A stretch of 64,000 nucleotides of DNA. Origin: Flavobacterium supellecticarium (GTDB lineage: Bacteria > Bacteroidota > Bacteroidia > Flavobacteriales > Flavobacteriaceae). The stretch covers positions 372,001 to 436,000 of the forward strand of contig NZ_SSNZ01000002.1 of the NCBI RefSeq assembly GCF_004801375.1, in the 5' to 3' direction. Below the pieces are notes generated by a model, which was not told the origin of the DNA, searched no databases, and saw nothing but the letters and a program-made list of their open reading frames with translations. Position 1 is the stretch's first letter; every line of letters begins with the position of its first letter. Positions 26,638 to 35,820 of the stretch are shown here, piece after piece. The position numbers and the translations under genes were made by a program.

Positions 26638-27335
26638 ATCAAGATATCGCTTTCTAAATCCGATTTTTCAATCTTAAAATCAAAACCTAATTTCGCGACC
26701 AGTTCGGTTACCAGTTTTTTATACCAGTTTTCCGATTTCGGATGGATATAAATGGTTTCGATCAGCTTGTTAATATCTACATTGATTTTTAAGCCATCGT
26801 TAATAGAAAGCTTTTGGGAAGTCACATCCGAAATAATCCGGATTTCTTTTTCATACTGAAAGCTTTTTCGTTTGAACAGAAACGGGAAAAAGGCATCATC
26901 AAACGGGATATACTCCTTTTTATAATCGATATAATGGACTTCACCGATGTATTGTTCAAAATGTTTTTCCAGCGCCAGAGCCTCTTTTAAGCGGCCTATG
27001 GTCGACTGGATTGCCAGGCCTTCATTGTTTTTGGTGAAAATTTGCCACATCGCGAAAGATTCGTATTCGTTGGCATGCCAGCTACTGATTACGACATTTT
27101 CGCGATGTGACTTATAATAATGCAGGAATTTGGGGTTGTTCTCTGCTATTTTTTTTATATCTTCAAAAGTAGGCTCACTAAACGTACCTTCGTATTGGTC
27201 TTCGAACTTATCCGACCGCGACATAAACATTTTCTGATATAACAGCAAATCCAAAAACTTCGACAAGTCGAGATACTTCCAGATAATGGTATCCGGGTTT
27301 TCAGGAAGTGTGATATTCGGATTCTGTCTGTACAT
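26634..27335 (-). CDS. DUF2971 domain-containing protein
   Basis: A 233-residue protein with the DUF2971 pattern: YLDLSKFLDLLLYQKMFMSRSDKFEDQYEG near the N-terminus, then ISSWHANEYESFAMWQIF in the middle and VDINKLIETIYIHPKSENWYK near the end. The family is widespread, sometimes next to defence genes, and its function is unknown. There is no signal peptide. Here it is followed tail to tail by the lipoprotein gene, and its start lies 7 bases after the ABC transporter gene's stop on the same strand, so it is probably the last gene of that run. Confidence 0.88.
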   Translation of the reverse strand: MYRQNPNITLPENPDTIIWKYLDLSKFLDLLLYQKMFMSRSDKFEDQYEGTFSEPTFEDIKKIAENNPKFLHYYKSHRENVVISSWHANEYESFAMWQIFTKNNEGLAIQSTIGRLKEALALEKHFEQYIGEVHYIDYKKEYIPFDDAFFPFLFKRKSFQYEKEIRIISDVTSQKLSINDGLKINVDINKLIETIYIHPKSENWYKKLVTELVAKLGFDFKIEKSDLESDILI

Positions 27336-27342
27336 AGGCTGT

Positions 27343-29169
27343 TTATTCGAACGATTGCATCATCACCAGTTTAGAATAGGTTCCGTTTAGGACTAATAAT
27401 TCGTCGTGCGTACCTTGTTCTACAATTTCCCCTTTTTGCATTACCACGATCTTATCGGCTTTTTGAATGGTCGAAAGGCGGTGGGCAATCACGACTGAAG
27501 TCCGGTTTTGCATCATGTTTTCCAACGCCTGTTGTACCAAACGCTCGCTTTCGGTGTCCAGGGCTGAAGTTGCTTCATCCAGAATCATAATCGGCGGATT
27601 TTTCAAAACAGCTCTCGCAATAGACAAACGTTGCTTCTGACCACCGGATAGTTTATTTCCGCTATCTCCGATATTGGTATCGATACCATTTGGCAGGTCT
27701 TTTACAAACTCGTAGGCATTGGCCACTTTTAAGGCAGCAATGATCTCGTCGTCGGTAGCATCCTGTTTGCCTAAAAGGATGTTGTTTTTAATCGTATCGT
27801 TAAATAGAATACTGTCTTGTGTTACAAGTCCCATGAGTCCACGTAAGGCGTGTAGGTCGTAATCTTTAATATTGATATTGTCGATTTTGATTTCACCTTC
27901 CTGAACATCGTAAAAACGCGTCAGCAAATTGGCAATAGTACTTTTTCCGCTACCGGATTGTCCTACTAAAGCGACGGTTTTACCTTTTGGTACGTCCAGT
28001 GAAAAGTTTTTCAGAACATTTTCATCTTCATAACGGAAATTGATATTCTCAATCTTGATTAAATCGTCAAAAGTTGTTTTCTGTATTGCATCCGGCTTAC
28101 TGGTAATTGGATTTTCTTCTTCCAGAATTTCCAGAACCCGTTCGGCAGCGGCATTTCCTCTTTTAATGTCGTATGACGCTTTGGAAATCGCTTTGGCCGG
28201 TGTAAGGATGTTATAAGCCAATCCCATATAGGCGATAAATTGGGCGCCCAATAAGGTTTTCTCAACCAATACCATATGACCGCCAAACCATAATAAAATA
28301 GCGATAACCATGATTCCCATAAATTCACTCACCGGAGATGCCATGTTCTGACGGTTCATGATTTTGTTGGAAAGGTTAAAATAACGATCGGTAGATGAAC
28401 TGAATTTTTTATTGAAATACGCTTCCGATGTAAACCCTTTGATCACTTTTAAACCACCAAGGGTTTCCTCAACGATCGATAAAAACATGCCCTGTTCCTG
28501 TTGTGCTACAGTTGACTGCTTTTTTAATCGCTTACCGATTAATGAGATCACAAAACCCGAAACCGGAATAAAAATAAAAACGAAAATGGTCAGTTTTACA
28601 CTAATGATTAGCATTCCCACAATGGTAAAGATAATCGTTAGCGGTTCTTTGATGATCAGCTCCAATATTGAAAGGTAGGAACTTTGTACTTCTCCTACGT
28701 CCCAGGTGATACGGGAAATGGTGTCACCTTTTCGTTTTTCGGAAAAGAACGAAAGCGGTAATTCCACGGCTTTTTTATACATCGCATTTCGAAGATCGCG
28801 CAGCATTCCGTTTCGAAGGAAGGTAGCGAAAAACAAGGCCAGGTAGTTAAAAAGATTCTTTAATAAGAAAATGGAAATAATGATCACAACTAATATGCCG
28901 AGAGTATAATCGATACCTTTAGCTTCGGAAGTAGTTGTCACAAAAAAATTAAAATAATCTTCTGCAAAAGCTTTGATGTTTCCGATACCGGTATATTGTG
29001 GTGCTTCGGTGATTTTTTTGGTTTCTCCAAATAAGACCGACAACATCGGGATCAGCGCCATAAACGAAATAGTACTGAATAAAGCATAGAGGATATTGAA
29101 CGCAATATTCAGGTAAGCGTATTTTAAATAAGGGATCGCAAAGCGAAAAATTTGTTTAAAGTAGGTCAT
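27343..29169 (-). CDS. ABC exporter, fused membrane and ATPase domains (MsbA-like)
   Basis: A 608-residue half-transporter: six hydrophobic segments in residues about 1-330 followed by an ATP-binding domain with VGQSGSGKSTIANLL (Walker A), LSGGQKQRLSIARAVLKNPPIMILDEATSALD (signature and Walker B) and the switch His in VIAHRLST. It works as a homodimer or heterodimer. The resemblance is to the lipid A flippase MsbA and lipid/peptide exporters, and substrate choice cannot be read from sequence. It lies one base downstream of the phosphosugar mutase gene and 7 bases before DUF2971. Confidence 0.93.
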   Translation of the reverse strand: MTYFKQIFRFAIPYLKYAYLNIAFNILYALFSTISFMALIPMLSVLFGETKKITEAPQYTGIGNIKAFAEDYFNFFVTTTSEAKGIDYTLGILVVIIISIFLLKNLFNYLALFFATFLRNGMLRDLRNAMYKKAVELPLSFFSEKRKGDTISRITWDVGEVQSSYLSILELIIKEPLTIIFTIVGMLIISVKLTIFVFIFIPVSGFVISLIGKRLKKQSTVAQQEQGMFLSIVEETLGGLKVIKGFTSEAYFNKKFSSSTDRYFNLSNKIMNRQNMASPVSEFMGIMVIAILLWFGGHMVLVEKTLLGAQFIAYMGLAYNILTPAKAISKASYDIKRGNAAAERVLEILEEENPITSKPDAIQKTTFDDLIKIENINFRYEDENVLKNFSLDVPKGKTVALVGQSGSGKSTIANLLTRFYDVQEGEIKIDNINIKDYDLHALRGLMGLVTQDSILFNDTIKNNILLGKQDATDDEIIAALKVANAYEFVKDLPNGIDTNIGDSGNKLSGGQKQRLSIARAVLKNPPIMILDEATSALDTESERLVQQALENMMQNRTSVVIAHRLSTIQKADKIVVMQKGEIVEQGTHDELLVLNGTYSKLVMMQSFE

Positions 29170-29170
29170 T

Positions 29171-30901
29171 TTATGATAAATTCATTCCTGTAATAATGTT
29201 CTCGATTTTAGCGTTCAGGAATTCTTCCGCAGCAGCGATTTCGTCGAGACTTTCTATTCTTGCATTTACGCTAAAATAGAATTTGATTTTGGGCTCCGTA
29301 CCACTTGGGCGGGCGCATATTTTACTACCGTCTTCCAGATAGTAAATCAGTACATTCGATTTTGGAATATCCAGTGTTCCGGTTTCTCCGGTAAACATGT
29401 TTCGGGTAGTCGAATTTTGATAATCCTCTACAAAAATTACCCGTTCGCCATTGATTTCTTCCAATGGATTATTTCTTAAATCAGACATCATCTGTTTGAT
29501 TTCGTTCGCACCGTCGATTCCTTTTTTGGTAATGGAGATCAAATGTTCTTTATAAAAACCAAAATCCACATACATTTGTAGTAATTCCTCGTATAACGAA
29601 CTTCCGTTGGCTTTCGCCTGAGCCGCGATTTCGCAGACTAATAGGGTAGCGGTAACAGCGTCTTTATCGCGAACGGCATCACCGGCCATAAAACCAAAGC
29701 TTTCTTCGCCACCACCAATAAATTTCTGTTGCGGGAAATCTTTGATCATTTTAGCGATCCATTTAAAACCGGTCAATCCGACTTTGCATTCGATTCCGTA
29801 AACGTCGGCCAATTCCAACATCATTGGTGTCGATACAATCGTCGATCCGATAAATTCGGTTCCGGTAATGCGACCTTGTTTTTTCCATTGTTCCAGTAAG
29901 AAATGTGTCATCAGTACCATGGTCTGGTTACCGTTTAACAATACTAATTGTCCTTCGGCATTGCGAACGGCCACGCCAAGTCGGTCGCTATCCGGGTCGG
30001 TTCCGATTACGATATCGGCTCCGGTTTTTTCGGCCAGTGCCAACGCCATAGTCAACGCTTCCGGTTCTTCCGGGTTAGGCGATTTTACTGTTGGGAAATC
30101 GCCGTTTGGTTCAGCTTGTTCTTTAACAATGGCTACATTGGTGTAGCCGGCTTTTTCCAATACATCCGGAACCAGTTTAATAGACGTTCCGTGTAGCGAT
30201 GTAAAAACGATTTTTAGGTTTTCTTTTGCCGAGGCCGAAGTGTTAAAACTTCCGTTTTCGATAGCCGAATTAATAAAGGCCTCGTCTACGGCTGTATCGA
30301 TATATTCGATCAGGTCGTTATTCGCTTCAAATCGGATTTGATCGTATTGTAGCGCTTCGATGGTTTGTATGATTTCATGATCTTGCGGCGGAACCAATTG
30401 GCCGCCATCCTGCCAGTACACTTTATAACCGTTGTATTCCGGCGGATTGTGTGAAGCCGTTAATACAATTCCGGCATGACACTCCAGATGTTTTACGGTA
30501 AACGATAACTCTGGTGTTGGACGCATATCCGAAAATAAAAACACCTTAATCCCATTGGCCGAAAATAAATCGGCAACCACTTTAGCCAGTGTGTCGCTGT
30601 TGTGACGGCAATCGTAAGCAATAGCAACTTTAAGTGCTTCGCCCGGGAATGATTTTTTTAAATAATCTGAAATTCCCTGAGTATTTTTTCCTAAAGTATA
30701 TTTGTTGATTCTATTGGTGCCAACACCCATTATGCCGCGCATTCCTCCGGTACCAAATTCCAGGTTTTTATAAAAACTATCTTCCAGTTCTTTTGGGGAA
30801 GACGTCATCATTTCCTTGATTTTTTCCTGAGTTTCCGAATCAAATACCGGACTGTTAAGCCAGATATTGACTTTATCGAGTAGCTGCTGTTCGATGTGCA
30901 T
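29171..30901 (-). CDS. Phospho-sugar mutase (phosphoglucomutase/phosphomannomutase family)
   Basis: A 576-residue enzyme of the alpha-D-phosphohexomutase superfamily, which moves phosphate between C1 and C6 of hexoses. Motifs: LTASHNPPEYNGYKVYW (catalytic phosphoserine), IGTDPDSDRLGVAV (Mg-binding loop), GGGEESFGF (sugar specificity) and RPSGTEPKIKFYF (phosphate binding). The length of about 575 fits the longer PGM2/PgcA-type subgroup. It feeds glycogen, nucleotide-sugar or lipopolysaccharide precursors. It is transcribed between a glycosyltransferase gene (upstream) and an ABC exporter (downstream). Confidence 0.94.
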   Translation of the reverse strand: MHIEQQLLDKVNIWLNSPVFDSETQEKIKEMMTSSPKELEDSFYKNLEFGTGGMRGIMGVGTNRINKYTLGKNTQGISDYLKKSFPGEALKVAIAYDCRHNSDTLAKVVADLFSANGIKVFLFSDMRPTPELSFTVKHLECHAGIVLTASHNPPEYNGYKVYWQDGGQLVPPQDHEIIQTIEALQYDQIRFEANNDLIEYIDTAVDEAFINSAIENGSFNTSASAKENLKIVFTSLHGTSIKLVPDVLEKAGYTNVAIVKEQAEPNGDFPTVKSPNPEEPEALTMALALAEKTGADIVIGTDPDSDRLGVAVRNAEGQLVLLNGNQTMVLMTHFLLEQWKKQGRITGTEFIGSTIVSTPMMLELADVYGIECKVGLTGFKWIAKMIKDFPQQKFIGGGEESFGFMAGDAVRDKDAVTATLLVCEIAAQAKANGSSLYEELLQMYVDFGFYKEHLISITKKGIDGANEIKQMMSDLRNNPLEEINGERVIFVEDYQNSTTRNMFTGETGTLDIPKSNVLIYYLEDGSKICARPSGTEPKIKFYFSVNARIESLDEIAAAEEFLNAKIENIITGMNLS

Positions 30902-30927
30902 GTTACATTTTTTTACGTTGTTATAAA

Positions 30928-31884
30928 CTAAATATTAACCTTTTCGGCAATTTTATAGCGTTCTTCATTGTTTTTGGTGCGAAGAATAATTTCGCCTAAA
31001 AAGCCGGCTAAAAATAGTTGTGTTCCAATGATCATGGTAGTTAGCGCAATATAAAACCACGGATTGCTGGTCACTAAAATAGTGTGCTGGTGGTGGTAAA
31101 GTCGGAACAGTTTACTAAAACCGATATATCCGGCAGACAGAAAACCGATGCTAAACATCAGTACGCCCAGGGCGCCAAAGAGGTGCATGGGTCTTTTTCC
31201 GAACCGGGACAAAAACCAGATGGTAATCAGATCGAGAAAACCGTTGATAAAACGCTCCATTCCGAATTTGGTTGTGCCATATTTTCGGGCCTGATGAATG
31301 ACCACCTTTTCGCCAATTTTAGCAAAGCCTGCGTTTTTCGCCAGTACCGGGATATAACGGTGCATTTCACCGGAAACCTCGATATTTTTGATTACGATAT
31401 TTTTATACGCCTTTAGTCCGCAGTTAAAATCATTTAACTGGACACCCGATGTTTTACGAGCAGCCCAGTTAAACAATTTTGAAGGTAAATTTTTGGCTAC
31501 GACTGAATCGTAACGCTTTTTTTTCCAACCCGACACCAGATCGTATTGTTGGTCGGTAATCATATGATATAACTCCGGAATTTCGTCAGGACTGTCCTGT
31601 AAATCGGCATCCATAGTAATGATAACATCACCCTGGGCCTTTGCAAAACCGGCATGGAGCGCCTGTGATTTTCCGTAATTCCTTAAAAAGCGGATTCCTT
31701 TTACATTGGGATCCTGAGCCGATAGTGTTTCAATCAGCTTCCAGGAATTATCGGTACTGCCATCGTCAATAAAAATCACTTCGTAGGAGAAGTGGTTGGC
31801 TGTCATGACACGGACAATCCAGGAATGCAGTTCCGGGAGCGATTCGCTCTCGTTTAATAAAGGAATTATTATGGATAGATTCAT
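30928..31884 (-). CDS. Family 2 glycosyltransferase (polyisoprenyl-phosphate type)
   Basis: A 318-residue membrane enzyme. The GT-A domain begins MNLSIIIPLLNESESLPELH, with IDDGSTDNSW and TMDADLQDSPDEIP (donor- and metal-binding DxD-type motifs). Two hydrophobic segments near the C-terminus (ALGVLMFSIGFLSAGYIGF and YIALTTMIIGTQLFLAGFLGEIIL) fit DPM1/ArnC/GtrB-like transferases that make undecaprenyl- or dolichyl-phosphate sugars. It precedes a phosphosugar mutase and an ABC exporter, so an envelope glycan pathway is likely. The sugar is unknown. Confidence 0.93.
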   Translation of the reverse strand: MNLSIIIPLLNESESLPELHSWIVRVMTANHFSYEVIFIDDGSTDNSWKLIETLSAQDPNVKGIRFLRNYGKSQALHAGFAKAQGDVIITMDADLQDSPDEIPELYHMITDQQYDLVSGWKKKRYDSVVAKNLPSKLFNWAARKTSGVQLNDFNCGLKAYKNIVIKNIEVSGEMHRYIPVLAKNAGFAKIGEKVVIHQARKYGTTKFGMERFINGFLDLITIWFLSRFGKRPMHLFGALGVLMFSIGFLSAGYIGFSKLFRLYHHQHTILVTSNPWFYIALTTMIIGTQLFLAGFLGEIILRTKNNEERYKIAEKVNI

Positions 31885-31892
31885 TTAATTTT

Positions 31893-32420
31893 TTATTCTA
31901 ATGTGTTGGTTTTGTTTTTGAAAATCAACGCCAGGATAGCACCGAAAATAGCACTGAAAACAAAACTGAAAACCAATCCTTTTAATTGATTAGCGATACT
32001 GTAATTATCAGTCTCTTTCATTTTTTCAACCGTCTCTTTGATAGCAGCAGTAGGCGTGTTGAATTTTTTAAGCATATCGACGGTATATTCGATAGACATT
32101 TGGCTGATGGTTTCTTTTACTGACGGATCGATAAAATTAAACAAAATGATGTTGAAAACCACCCCTAAAACAGCACCGATAGCCGCAGCAATAAAGTAAA
32201 CGGTAAAAGCTTCCTTAAACGTGATACCGCCCAGTGCTTTTTTGGTTTTGGAAAGTAGTATAACTCCTAAAACGATATAAATGATAATGCTTGCAATTCC
32301 GATCCAGGGATTAACAAATAGCGATACGTCAATGGCATAAATTAAAGTAGTGACTAAAATGGAAAATACACCCATTATGATACCAAAATTAATCCCGTTT
32401 TTTTTGATTGTAGCATTCAT
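31893..32420 (-). CDS. DUF4199 family membrane protein
   Basis: A 175-residue protein with four hydrophobic segments. The pattern INFGIIMGVFSILVTTLIY at the N-terminus, GGITFKEAFTVYFIAAAIGAVLGVVFNIILFNFIDP in the middle and a last segment VFSFVFSAIFGAILALIFK is typical of DUF4199 in Bacteroidota. No function is known. It probably heads the minus-strand run with the glycosyltransferase (8-base gap). A TATATTTG element occurs at 32457-32450 without a TTG partner. Confidence 0.9.
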   Translation of the reverse strand: MNATIKKNGINFGIIMGVFSILVTTLIYAIDVSLFVNPWIGIASIIIYIVLGVILLSKTKKALGGITFKEAFTVYFIAAAIGAVLGVVFNIILFNFIDPSVKETISQMSIEYTVDMLKKFNTPTAAIKETVEKMKETDNYSIANQLKGLVFSFVFSAIFGAILALIFKNKTNTLE

Positions 32421-32524
32421 AAAAATTTAGTTTTTGGTTAATTAATTTACAAATATAAGAATTACCTTTATAGGAGCGTTAAAAAATATAAACGGTAAGG
32501 ATTCAAAAAAATAGAGGGAAAGAT

Positions 32525-32553
32525 TTGATATTTCAAAATTAATTGTAAATTTG
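32525..32553 (+). promoter_or_regulatory. Promoter of the L31 gene
   Basis: TTG (32525-32527), 18 bases, TAAATTTG (32546-32553). It implies a leader of about 100 bases before the L31 start at 32662. Confidence 0.75.
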
Positions 32554-32584
32554 CAGCCTTAAATAAAAAGATTATAAACAAAAA

Positions 32585-32638
32585 GTTGTAGACCGTTTAT
32601 ACCTTTTGAAAAACAAAAGCTTCAAAACGGGTTACAGC
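32585..32638 (+). promoter_or_regulatory. Hairpin leader upstream of the L31 gene
   Basis: Within the transcribed leader, GTTGTAGACCGTTT (32585-32598) pairs with AAACGGGTTACAGC (32625-32638): 14 positions with one mismatch and two G-U pairs. A nested CTTTTG / CAAAAG hairpin (32603-32608 / 32614-32619) lies inside. The hairpin ends 23 bases before the ATG. L31 leader RNAs that bind the protein and repress translation are known in other phyla, and this looks like the same principle. The regulatory role is inference. Confidence 0.55.
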
Positions 32639-32661
32639 CACAAATAAAAAAGATTTACATC

Positions 32662-32913
32662 ATGAAAAAAGGAATTCACCCGGAAAATTACAGATTGGTA
32701 GCATTTAAAGATATGTCAAACGAAGACGTATTCATCACTAAATCTACTGTAGATACGAAAGAAACAATTGAAGTTGATGGTGTTGAATATCCAGTGTTTA
32801 AAATGGAGATTTCAAGAACATCTCACCCATTCTACACAGGTAAATCAAAACTTATCGATACTGCTGGACGTATTGATAAATTCAAAAACAAATACGCTAA
32901 ATTTAGTAAGTAA
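32662..32913 (+). CDS. rpmE2: 50S ribosomal protein L31, type B
   Basis: An 83-residue ribosomal protein. It begins [20 protein letters not shown] and ends with [13 protein letters not shown]. It lacks the zinc-binding CxxC pair of type A L31, so it is the type B (C-minus) form, the standard form in Flavobacteriaceae. It binds the 50S central protuberance and bridges to 30S. It has its own promoter, a structured leader and a terminator, so it is a single-gene unit. Confidence 0.97.
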   Translation: MKKGIHPENYRLVAFKDMSNEDVFITKSTVDTKETIEVDGVEYPVFKMEISRTSHPFYTGKSKLIDTAGRIDKFKNKYAKFSK

Positions 32914-32933
32914 TAAGTGTTCAAAATTTATAA

Positions 32934-32962
32934 GAAGCTTCCCATTCGGGAAGCTTTTTTTA
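32934..32962 (+). terminator. Intrinsic terminator after L31
   Basis: Stem AAGCTTCCC / GGGAAGCTT with ATTC loop and a long T run. Confidence 0.88.
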
Positions 32963-33020
32963 TTTTTATATCTGACGGAAAACTTTGTAACTTTGGTAAC
33001 GAATCATACGGCACTAACAG

Positions 33021-34190
33021 ATGAACTACATCCTTTTTGACGGAGCAGTCCGACAGGCACTGCTACCGTTTACGTTTACCCGACCTGTAGCGGACATCCG
33101 GATCGGAATATTAACCATCCGCGAAAAATGGGAAAAATACCTGGGGTATACAACCACAACAATCACCGAGGAATACCTGATGGAAAAATTCCCAATGGTC
33201 GAAATGCAGGAAAACATTATGATTAATGCTTCGTTCCTTCCGAATGAAATACTGACGGAGATGATTGCGAATCTGGAACCCAATCAGGCAATTTTTCATC
33301 ATGAGGATGTGATCGCGTTCTATACACAGGATTCGCAGGAAGAAGTGGATTTTGATACCTATGAGATTATAGACTATACGGACGATTGTATCAAAATTGA
33401 ACATACGTGGGACATTTTCAAAAAAAATGACAGCGCTTTACGCGAAGATTTCGAATTGCTCACCGAAGGGCGTACGTCGCAACCGATTCCGAAGAGTGTA
33501 AATGTAATCGCACCGGAAAATATTTTTATCGAAGAAGGAGCCAAACTGGAGTTTGTTACCTTAAATGCGGCTACCGGTCCGATCTATATCGGGAAAAATG
33601 CGGAGATCATGGAAGGAACCGTAATCCGCGGGCCATTTGCATTATGTGAAGAAGCGGTGGTAAAACTGGCTGCCAAAATATATGGCGCGACAACCGTTGG
33701 TCCGCATTGTAGAGTAGGTGGTGAAATTAGCAATTCGGTATTGTTTGCCTATTCGAATAAAGGACATGATGGCTTTTTAGGGAACTCCGTTTTGGGTGAA
33801 TGGTGTAATATGGGAGCGGATAGTAATAATTCCAACCTGAAAAACAACTATGAAGAAGTAAAATTATGGAGCTATGAAACCGAAGCCATGGAAAAAACCG
33901 GCTTACAGTTTTGTGGTTTGATGATGGGCGATCATAGTAAATGCGGCATCAACACAATGTTTAATACCGGTACGGTAGTAGGTGTATGTGCAAATATTTA
34001 TGGAGGCGGATTTCCGAAAAACTTCATACCGAGTTTTTCATGGGGTGGTGCCGATGGGTTTACGGAATACATTCCGGAAAAAGCATTTGCTACAGCCGAA
34101 AACGTAATGTCGCGACGTCATGTGAGTTTTACGGAACAGGATAAAGCGATACTGGAACATGTATTTGAAGAAACGGCAAAATGGCGTTAA
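33021..34190 (+). CDS. GlmU-family sugar nucleotidyltransferase/acetyltransferase
   Basis: A 389-residue protein. The N-terminal half begins MNYILFDGAVRQALLPFTFTRP and resembles a divergent nucleotidyltransferase domain. From about residue 160 comes a left-handed beta-helix of hexapeptide repeats (IYIGKNAEIMEGTVIRGPFAL, VGPHCRVGGEISNSVLF, CGINTMFNTGTVVGV). This is the alternative GlmU-like family of Bacteroidota, thought to make UDP-GlcNAc from glucosamine-1-phosphate. The classic GlmU signature LAAGxGTRM is absent. Its enzymatic role is inferred from family. A terminator follows. Confidence 0.88.
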   Translation: MNYILFDGAVRQALLPFTFTRPVADIRIGILTIREKWEKYLGYTTTTITEEYLMEKFPMVEMQENIMINASFLPNEILTEMIANLEPNQAIFHHEDVIAFYTQDSQEEVDFDTYEIIDYTDDCIKIEHTWDIFKKNDSALREDFELLTEGRTSQPIPKSVNVIAPENIFIEEGAKLEFVTLNAATGPIYIGKNAEIMEGTVIRGPFALCEEAVVKLAAKIYGATTVGPHCRVGGEISNSVLFAYSNKGHDGFLGNSVLGEWCNMGADSNNSNLKNNYEEVKLWSYETEAMEKTGLQFCGLMMGDHSKCGINTMFNTGTVVGVCANIYGGGFPKNFIPSFSWGGADGFTEYIPEKAFATAENVMSRRHVSFTEQDKAILEHVFEETAKWR

Positions 34191-34212
34191 ACCATTTTTT
34201 TATATAAATCAG

Positions 34213-34246
34213 AAACCACAATCGTGTGAAACGGTTGTGGTTTTTT
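34213..34246 (+). terminator. Intrinsic terminator after the GlmU-like gene
   Basis: Stem AACCACAATCG / CGGTTGTGGTT with a TGTGAAA loop (one G-U pair), followed by TTTTTT. Confidence 0.85.
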
Positions 34247-34339
34247 GTTGGTTGTTGTTGCAAATTTAACATGGCAGTATGGCAAATCTTTAAAATAAGC
34301 CTTACCTTTAAAGTGAAGTAACTCAAAAATAATCTTACA

Positions 34340-35731
34340 ATGTATAGAGTTGAAAACGACCTGTTAGGGGATTTGAATGTTCCAGAAAAGGCATATTATG
34401 GGATTCAAACCCAACGTGCAATTGATAATTTCCATATTTCCGGAGTGCGGTTATACCAATATCCCGAGTTTATAAAAGGACTGGCCTATGTAAAATGGGC
34501 GGCTGCCGAAACCAATTTTACATTAGGATTATTGGACGAAAAACTAAAAAATGCGATTGTTGCGGCGGCTAAAGAAGTGATCGAAGGGAAATTCGATAAA
34601 GAATTTCCGATCGACATGATACAAGGAGGTGCCGGAACATCGACCAATATGAATATCAATGAAGTATTGGCCAACAGAGCGTTGGAAATTATGGGATATC
34701 AGAAAGGGGAATACCAATATTGTTCGCCAAACGACCATGTCAATTTATCACAGTCGACCAACGATGCGTATCCGACTTCGATAAAACTAGCGGCGATTAA
34801 CTCGAACATCAAACTGATAGGTCATTTAAAATTATTGATTGCCTCGTTTCGCAAAAAAGGAGAGGAATTTAAATCGGTATTAAAAATGGGGCGGACCCAA
34901 TTGCAGGATGCGGTACCCATGACATTAGGACAGGAGTTTGAAGCGTTTGCAGCCAACCTGGAAGAAGAAATCGACCGACTTAACCAAAATTCGGCCTTGT
35001 TTTTTGAAATCAATATGGGTGCTACGGCCATCGGAACCGGATTAAACGCTGTTCCGGGTTATGCGAAGTTATGTGCCGAAAATCTGGCAAAAGTATCGGG
35101 ACATCCGTTTGTATCGGCACCCAACCTGATCGAAGCGACTCCGGATACGGGATCGTATGTGATTTATTCGTCTGCTTTAAAACGAATGGCAATCAAGATA
35201 TCTAAAATATGTAACGATTTGCGACTGCTTTCATCCGGTCCGCGTTGTGGTTTAAACGAAATTAATTTGCCACCAATGCAACCGGGATCTTCCATTATGC
35301 CGGGGAAAGTAAATCCGGTCATTCCCGAAGTAATGAATCAGGTGTGCTACCGTGTAATCGGTAATGACCTTACGGTGACAATGGCGGCCGAAGCCGGACA
35401 ATTGCAGCTAAACGTAATGGAACCGGTGCTGACCTATGCGATTATGGAATCGATGGAGTTGCTGGCAAACGGTATGGATACGTTACGGCTAAAATGTGTT
35501 GACGGTATCACGGCTAATGTCGAACATTGTCGTGAAATGGTATTGCACAGTATCGGTATCGTAACAGCGCTAAATCCGTATATAGGATATAAAAACAGTA
35601 CCAAAATTGCCAAAGAAGCTTTGGAAAGCGGTAAGAGTGTGTACAACCTTGTTTTGGAGCACAATATATTGTCCAAAGAACAACTGGACGATATTCTAAA
35701 TCCGGAAAATATGTTGGCACCAAAAGGATAA
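34340..35731 (+). CDS. aspA: Aspartate ammonia-lyase
   Basis: A 463-residue enzyme that reversibly splits aspartate into fumarate and ammonia. It follows the AspA pattern rather than the sister fumarase class: VENDLLGDLNVPEKAYYGIQTQRAIDNF at the N-terminus, QGGAGTSTNMNINEVLANRALE, NDHVNLSQSTNDAYPTS and the superfamily signature GSSIMPGKVNP (residues about 315-325). It is a cytoplasmic homotetramer by family. Here it probably supplies the TCA cycle from aspartate. Its 3' end faces the gws RiPP operon with a shared bidirectional terminator. Confidence 0.92.
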   Translation: MYRVENDLLGDLNVPEKAYYGIQTQRAIDNFHISGVRLYQYPEFIKGLAYVKWAAAETNFTLGLLDEKLKNAIVAAAKEVIEGKFDKEFPIDMIQGGAGTSTNMNINEVLANRALEIMGYQKGEYQYCSPNDHVNLSQSTNDAYPTSIKLAAINSNIKLIGHLKLLIASFRKKGEEFKSVLKMGRTQLQDAVPMTLGQEFEAFAANLEEEIDRLNQNSALFFEINMGATAIGTGLNAVPGYAKLCAENLAKVSGHPFVSAPNLIEATPDTGSYVIYSSALKRMAIKISKICNDLRLLSSGPRCGLNEINLPPMQPGSSIMPGKVNPVIPEVMNQVCYRVIGNDLTVTMAAEAGQLQLNVMEPVLTYAIMESMELLANGMDTLRLKCVDGITANVEHCREMVLHSIGIVTALNPYIGYKNSTKIAKEALESGKSVYNLVLEHNILSKEQLDDILNPENMLAPKG

Positions 35732-35782
35732 GCGAATTAAATATTTAGGTGTTTGATTATCTTTTTTGAAAACCTATTAAAG

Positions 35783-35820
35783 AAGCGGATTTTTAGGAAT
35801 AGTATAAAAATCCGCTCTTT
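35783..35820. terminator. Bidirectional terminator between aspA and the gws operon
   Basis: Stem AGCGGATTTTTA / TAAAAATCCGCT with a GGAATAGTA loop region and T-rich flanks on both sides. Confidence 0.85.

Noticed and set aside
27343..29169. ABC exporter as the transporter of the gws peptide
   Set aside because: It lacks a C39 peptidase domain, lies 6.6 kb away in a sugar/lipid gene run, and is of the MsbA type.
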